In this document: positions 5,979-7,921 of the stretch, in pieces
How the letters are laid out: each line of letters starts with the position of its first letter
Numbering within the stretch: the stretch's first letter is position 1
NCBI GenBank assembly: GCA_002404375.1
Contig: DHJO01000002.1
Span: 1 to 7,921, forward strand
From: Gemmatimonadales bacterium UBA4718
GTDB lineage: Bacteria; Gemmatimonadota; Gemmatimonadetes; Gemmatimonadales; Gemmatimonadaceae
Length of the DNA stretch: 7,921 nt
Direction of reading: 5' to 3'
The notes under the pieces: generated by a model
Databases searched by the model: none
Told to the model about the DNA's origin: nothing
What the model saw: only the letters and a program-made list of their open reading frames with translations
Position numbers and translations under genes: made by a program

Positions 5979-6320
5979 ATGGAACCCGTTCAGACGCGCA
6001 AGCTCCTTGGCCTCATCGGCCTTGGGGTTCGCGGACGCGGGGCGATTGTAGGTGTTCAGCAGGTTCGGGAGGCGGCACGGCGCGGCAAGTTGCAACTCGC
6101 TATTGCGGCGCCCGACGCTTCGATTAACAGTTTGAATAAAGTGTTGCCGCTGTTGCGGGCCCGTGGAATTCTGGTTCTGGCGGGACCGTCGGCAGTCGAG
6201 CTCGGCTCGGCAGCGGGGCGAGAGTCGACGGCGGTGATAGGTATTGTAGACAGAGGTCTGGCAAAGGGGATTCGGGCGCTCAGCCCGACGCCGATGCCGG
6301 ACGGTCGTAAGGAGGAGTAG
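5979..6320 (+). CDS. L7Ae/YlxQ-family RNA-binding protein
   Basis: This 113-aa product lies between nusA and infB, where Bacillus carries ylxQ. The sequence fits the L7Ae/L30e fold: a starting helix with [18 protein letters not shown] (8-25), [23 protein letters not shown] (26-48; the family's 'lvilA.Das' strand), [14 protein letters not shown] (56-69) and the closing strand [16 protein letters not shown] (83-98). Members bind kink-turn or related structured RNA; the bacterial YlxQ type is thought to be a ribosome- or RNA-associated accessory, with no settled role. The frame is open further upstream inside nusA, but the ATG at 5979 has GGAG at 5968-5971 with 7-nt spacing, overlapping the nusA stop region, and the conserved part starts here. 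The gap to nusA is 4 bp, leaving no room for the ylxR gene often present between them. Confidence 0.82.
   Translation: MEPVQTRKLLGLIGLGVRGRGAIVGVQQVREAARRGKLQLAIAAPDASINSLNKVLPLLRARGILVLAGPSAVELGSAAGRESTAVIGIVDRGLAKGIRALSPTPMPDGRKEE
6309..6315 (+). promoter_or_regulatory. Shine-Dalgarno that fixes the TTG start of infB
   Basis: AAGGAGG, a full match to the anti-Shine-Dalgarno core, lies 7 nt before TTG at 6323. It sits inside the last codons of the L7Ae-family gene. No ATG or GTG in the infB frame lies at a comparable distance, and the conserved IF2 N-terminal sequence begins directly after this TTG, so the rare start is well supported. Confidence 0.85.
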
Positions 6321-6322
6321 GG

Positions 6323-7921
6323 TTGAGCAAGCTTAGAGTACATGATCTGGCGGGCGAATTCGGGGTTCCAAGCGACGAGGTGATAAGCCTCCTTCGGCAG
6401 ATGGACGTTCCCGTTCGCAGCCATCTCAGTCCCCTCAGCGACGATCAGGTCGCTCGCATTCGCGCTCGGTGGGAGCGCGAGAAGCGCGCGCGCGTCGCGG
6501 CACCTCCCGCCGCGACTCGTCGGCGTCGTGGAACGGCTGCGGCGGTTCCAGCTCCGGAAGTGAAGCCGGAGCCAGCCGCTGCATCGGAAGGTCCCGCGCG
6601 GCGGCGCCGTCGGGCTGCGACGGAACCCGCTACAGAAGTTGCGATATCCGAAGCACCAACGGTTCCGGAAGTCAAAGTGCCGGCGCCCATGGCAGTGCCG
6701 GCGCCTGCGCCGGCTCCCATCGCCGCATCCGCCAGTGACGCTGCGGTGGCGGACCGTCCACGGACCACGTCGGCGCCCGCCAGGCAATCCGTTCCGTCGG
6801 CTCCTGCGCAGACTACGCACAGCACTCCCGAGCGGGCCGATGGGCGCGACCGGGAACGTCAGCGTCCGCAACCGGTGGTCCCGGGTGCACCCCGTCCGCG
6901 ACCGATTGCTACCGGCGCGCCGTACACTCCGCCTCGTCCGGTTGCTTCAGCCGCGCCGGGCGCCAACACTGCTCCGACTCGCCGCGATGACCGTGGCGCT
7001 GGAGGAGGAGGGGGAGGCCGCGGTGAGGATCGTGGCTCGCGTCGGGGAAAGAAAGGGAAACGAGGGGTTGATCAGGAAGCGGTATCGGCGAACATCGGCA
7101 AGACGATGGCGTCGATGCGTGGCCCGATTCGCCGCGGCGGTGCTCGCCGCGCGGAAGATGGCACGTATCGAGAAGAGCTTGCCGCACAGCGTCAGGCCGA
7201 GGTCGAGCGCGAGAAGAAGACTGTCCGCGTCAACGAGTTCATCACCGTCAGCGAGCTGGCGCAGATACTGAAGACGCCCGCGGTTCAGATCGTCGGATTC
7301 GCGTTCAAGAATCTCGGACTCATGGTGACGATCAATCAGCGGCTCGACTTCGACCAGATCGAGCTGATTGCCGGCGAGTTCGGCTTCCAGGCCGTGAAGG
7401 AGCAAGAGTACGCGGCCGATCTCAAGACCACACCGACGGCCGACGACACGGCGGACCAGCTGGAGTCGCGGCCCCCGATCGTGACGATCATGGGTCACGT
7501 CGACCACGGAAAGACGTCGCTGCTCGACTACATCCGGAAGGCGAACGTGGTTGCCGGCGAGTCGGGCGGAATCACCCAGCACATTGGTGCGTATCACGTC
7601 GACCTGCCCGGTGGAAAGTCGATCACTTTCCTCGATACTCCCGGCCACGAAGCATTCACAGCCATGCGCGCACGTGGCGCGCAGGTGACGGACATCGTCG
7701 TGCTCGTGGTGGCTGCGGACGACCAGGTGATGCCACAGACGATCGAGGCCATCTCCCACGCCAAGAACGCCGGCGTGCCCATCATCGTCGCGATCAACAA
7801 GATTGATCTTCCGGGCGCAAACCCGATGAAGGTAAAGCAGGATCTTCTCCAGCACGGTGTCGTGCTCGAAGAGTTCGGCGGAACCGTGCTGTCGAGTGAG
7901 GTGTCGGCGAAGAAGGGAACG
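6323..7921 (+). CDS. infB: Translation initiation factor IF-2 (3' end beyond window)
   Basis: IF2 is the GTPase that places initiator fMet-tRNA on the 30S subunit and promotes subunit joining. I read one unbroken frame of 533 codons from TTG at 6323 to the right edge. Residues 2-50 are a first IF2_N module ([20 protein letters not shown]). Residues 52-299 are a disordered Ala/Pro/Arg-rich linker with Arg runs and a six-Gly tract. Residues 300-355 are a second IF2_N module ([20 protein letters not shown]). The GTPase domain follows: G1 GHVDHGKTS (391-399), G2 [10 protein letters not shown] (415-424), G3 DTPGHEAF (438-445) with catalytic His442, G4 NKID (492-495), and SAKKG (528-532) as probable G5. 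Domains II to IV (roughly 400 residues) lie outside. The start is 2 bp after the L7Ae-family stop, implying coupling. Identification is certain; only the linker boundaries are approximate. Confidence 0.96.
   Translation, partial: MSKLRVHDLAGEFGVPSDEVISLLRQMDVPVRSHLSPLSDDQVARIRARWEREKRARVAAPPAATRRRRGTAAAVPAPEVKPEPAAASEGPARRRRRAATEPATEVAISEAPTVPEVKVPAPMAVPAPAPAPIAASASDAAVADRPRTTSAPARQSVPSAPAQTTHSTPERADGRDRERQRPQPVVPGAPRPRPIATGAPYTPPRPVASAAPGANTAPTRRDDRGAGGGGGGRGEDRGSRRGKKGKRGVDQEAVSANIGKTMASMRGPIRRGGARRAEDGTYREELAAQRQAEVEREKKTVRVNEFITVSELAQILKTPAVQIVGFAFKNLGLMVTINQRLDFDQIELIAGEFGFQAVKEQEYAADLKTTPTADDTADQLESRPPIVTIMGHVDHGKTSLLDYIRKANVVAGESGGITQHIGAYHVDLPGGKSITFLDTPGHEAFTAMRARGAQVTDIVVLVVAADDQVMPQTIEAISHAKNAGVPIIVAINKIDLPGANPMKVKQDLLQHGVVLEEFGGTVLSSEVSAKKGT

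Noticed and set aside
6999..7020. GGA-rich purine run as a possible repeat or structural element
   Set aside because: It is explained by six consecutive Gly codons in the IF2 linker.
6639..7271. Plus-strand Arg-rich open frame of 210 codons inside infB
   Set aside because: It is an out-of-frame reading of the low-complexity IF2 linker; the IF2 frame is continuous on both sides.
6947..7855. Minus-strand open frame of 302 codons opposite infB
   Set aside because: Antisense to the conserved IF2 GTPase domain; no domain seen and best explained by codon bias.

Overview
The window is GC-rich (roughly 60% by eye), densely packed bacterial chromosome carrying core housekeeping genes. I see no mobile element, CRISPR array, tRNA or rRNA. 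The gene families and their order (murA-pgeF, then rimP-nusA-L7Ae-infB, next to a DUF948-type membrane protein) suggest a high-GC, probably diderm lineage. Gemmatimonadota is my best guess, but it is an inference from general resemblance and not from a marker I could test.

Layout. (1) Positions 1-1750 hold three minus-strand genes in a probable operon, transcribed leftwards: a DUF948-like single-pass membrane protein (1139-1750), a small YtxH/glycine-zipper-like membrane protein with 11-residue repeats (697-1227, overlapping the first by 89 bp), and a secreted zinc-dependent phospholipase C-like protein that runs off the left edge (1-686). (2) Positions 1751-1877 form a divergent intergenic region. 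(3) Positions 1878-3886 on the plus strand carry murA and pgeF, 2 bp apart: the first committed enzyme of peptidoglycan precursor synthesis and an editing enzyme for the same pathway. The MurA has Asp in place of the fosfomycin-reactive Cys. (4) Positions 3887-4061 form a regulatory region with a good sigma70-type promoter followed, inside the predicted leader, by a perfect 9-bp hairpin and T-run. (5) From 4062 to the right edge lies the transcription/translation operon rimP-nusA-L7Ae family gene-infB, with gaps of 11, 4 and 2 bp. infB starts at TTG behind a perfect Shine-Dalgarno and is cut by the right edge after the GTPase G4/NKID motif.

How it fits together. The right half is the classical nusA operon: RimP matures the 30S subunit, NusA controls pausing, termination and antitermination, the L7Ae-type protein is an RNA-binding accessory, and IF2 delivers initiator tRNA. 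The ylxR gene often found between nusA and the L7Ae gene is absent. The most interesting regulatory signal is the terminator-like hairpin between the operon promoter and rimP. Because NusA stimulates intrinsic termination, this arrangement could give NusA negative feedback on its own operon. The left half and middle suggest a cell-envelope neighbourhood. I found no convincing wholly new system; the leader attenuator, the Asp-type MurA and the hendecad-repeat membrane protein are the items most worth checking.
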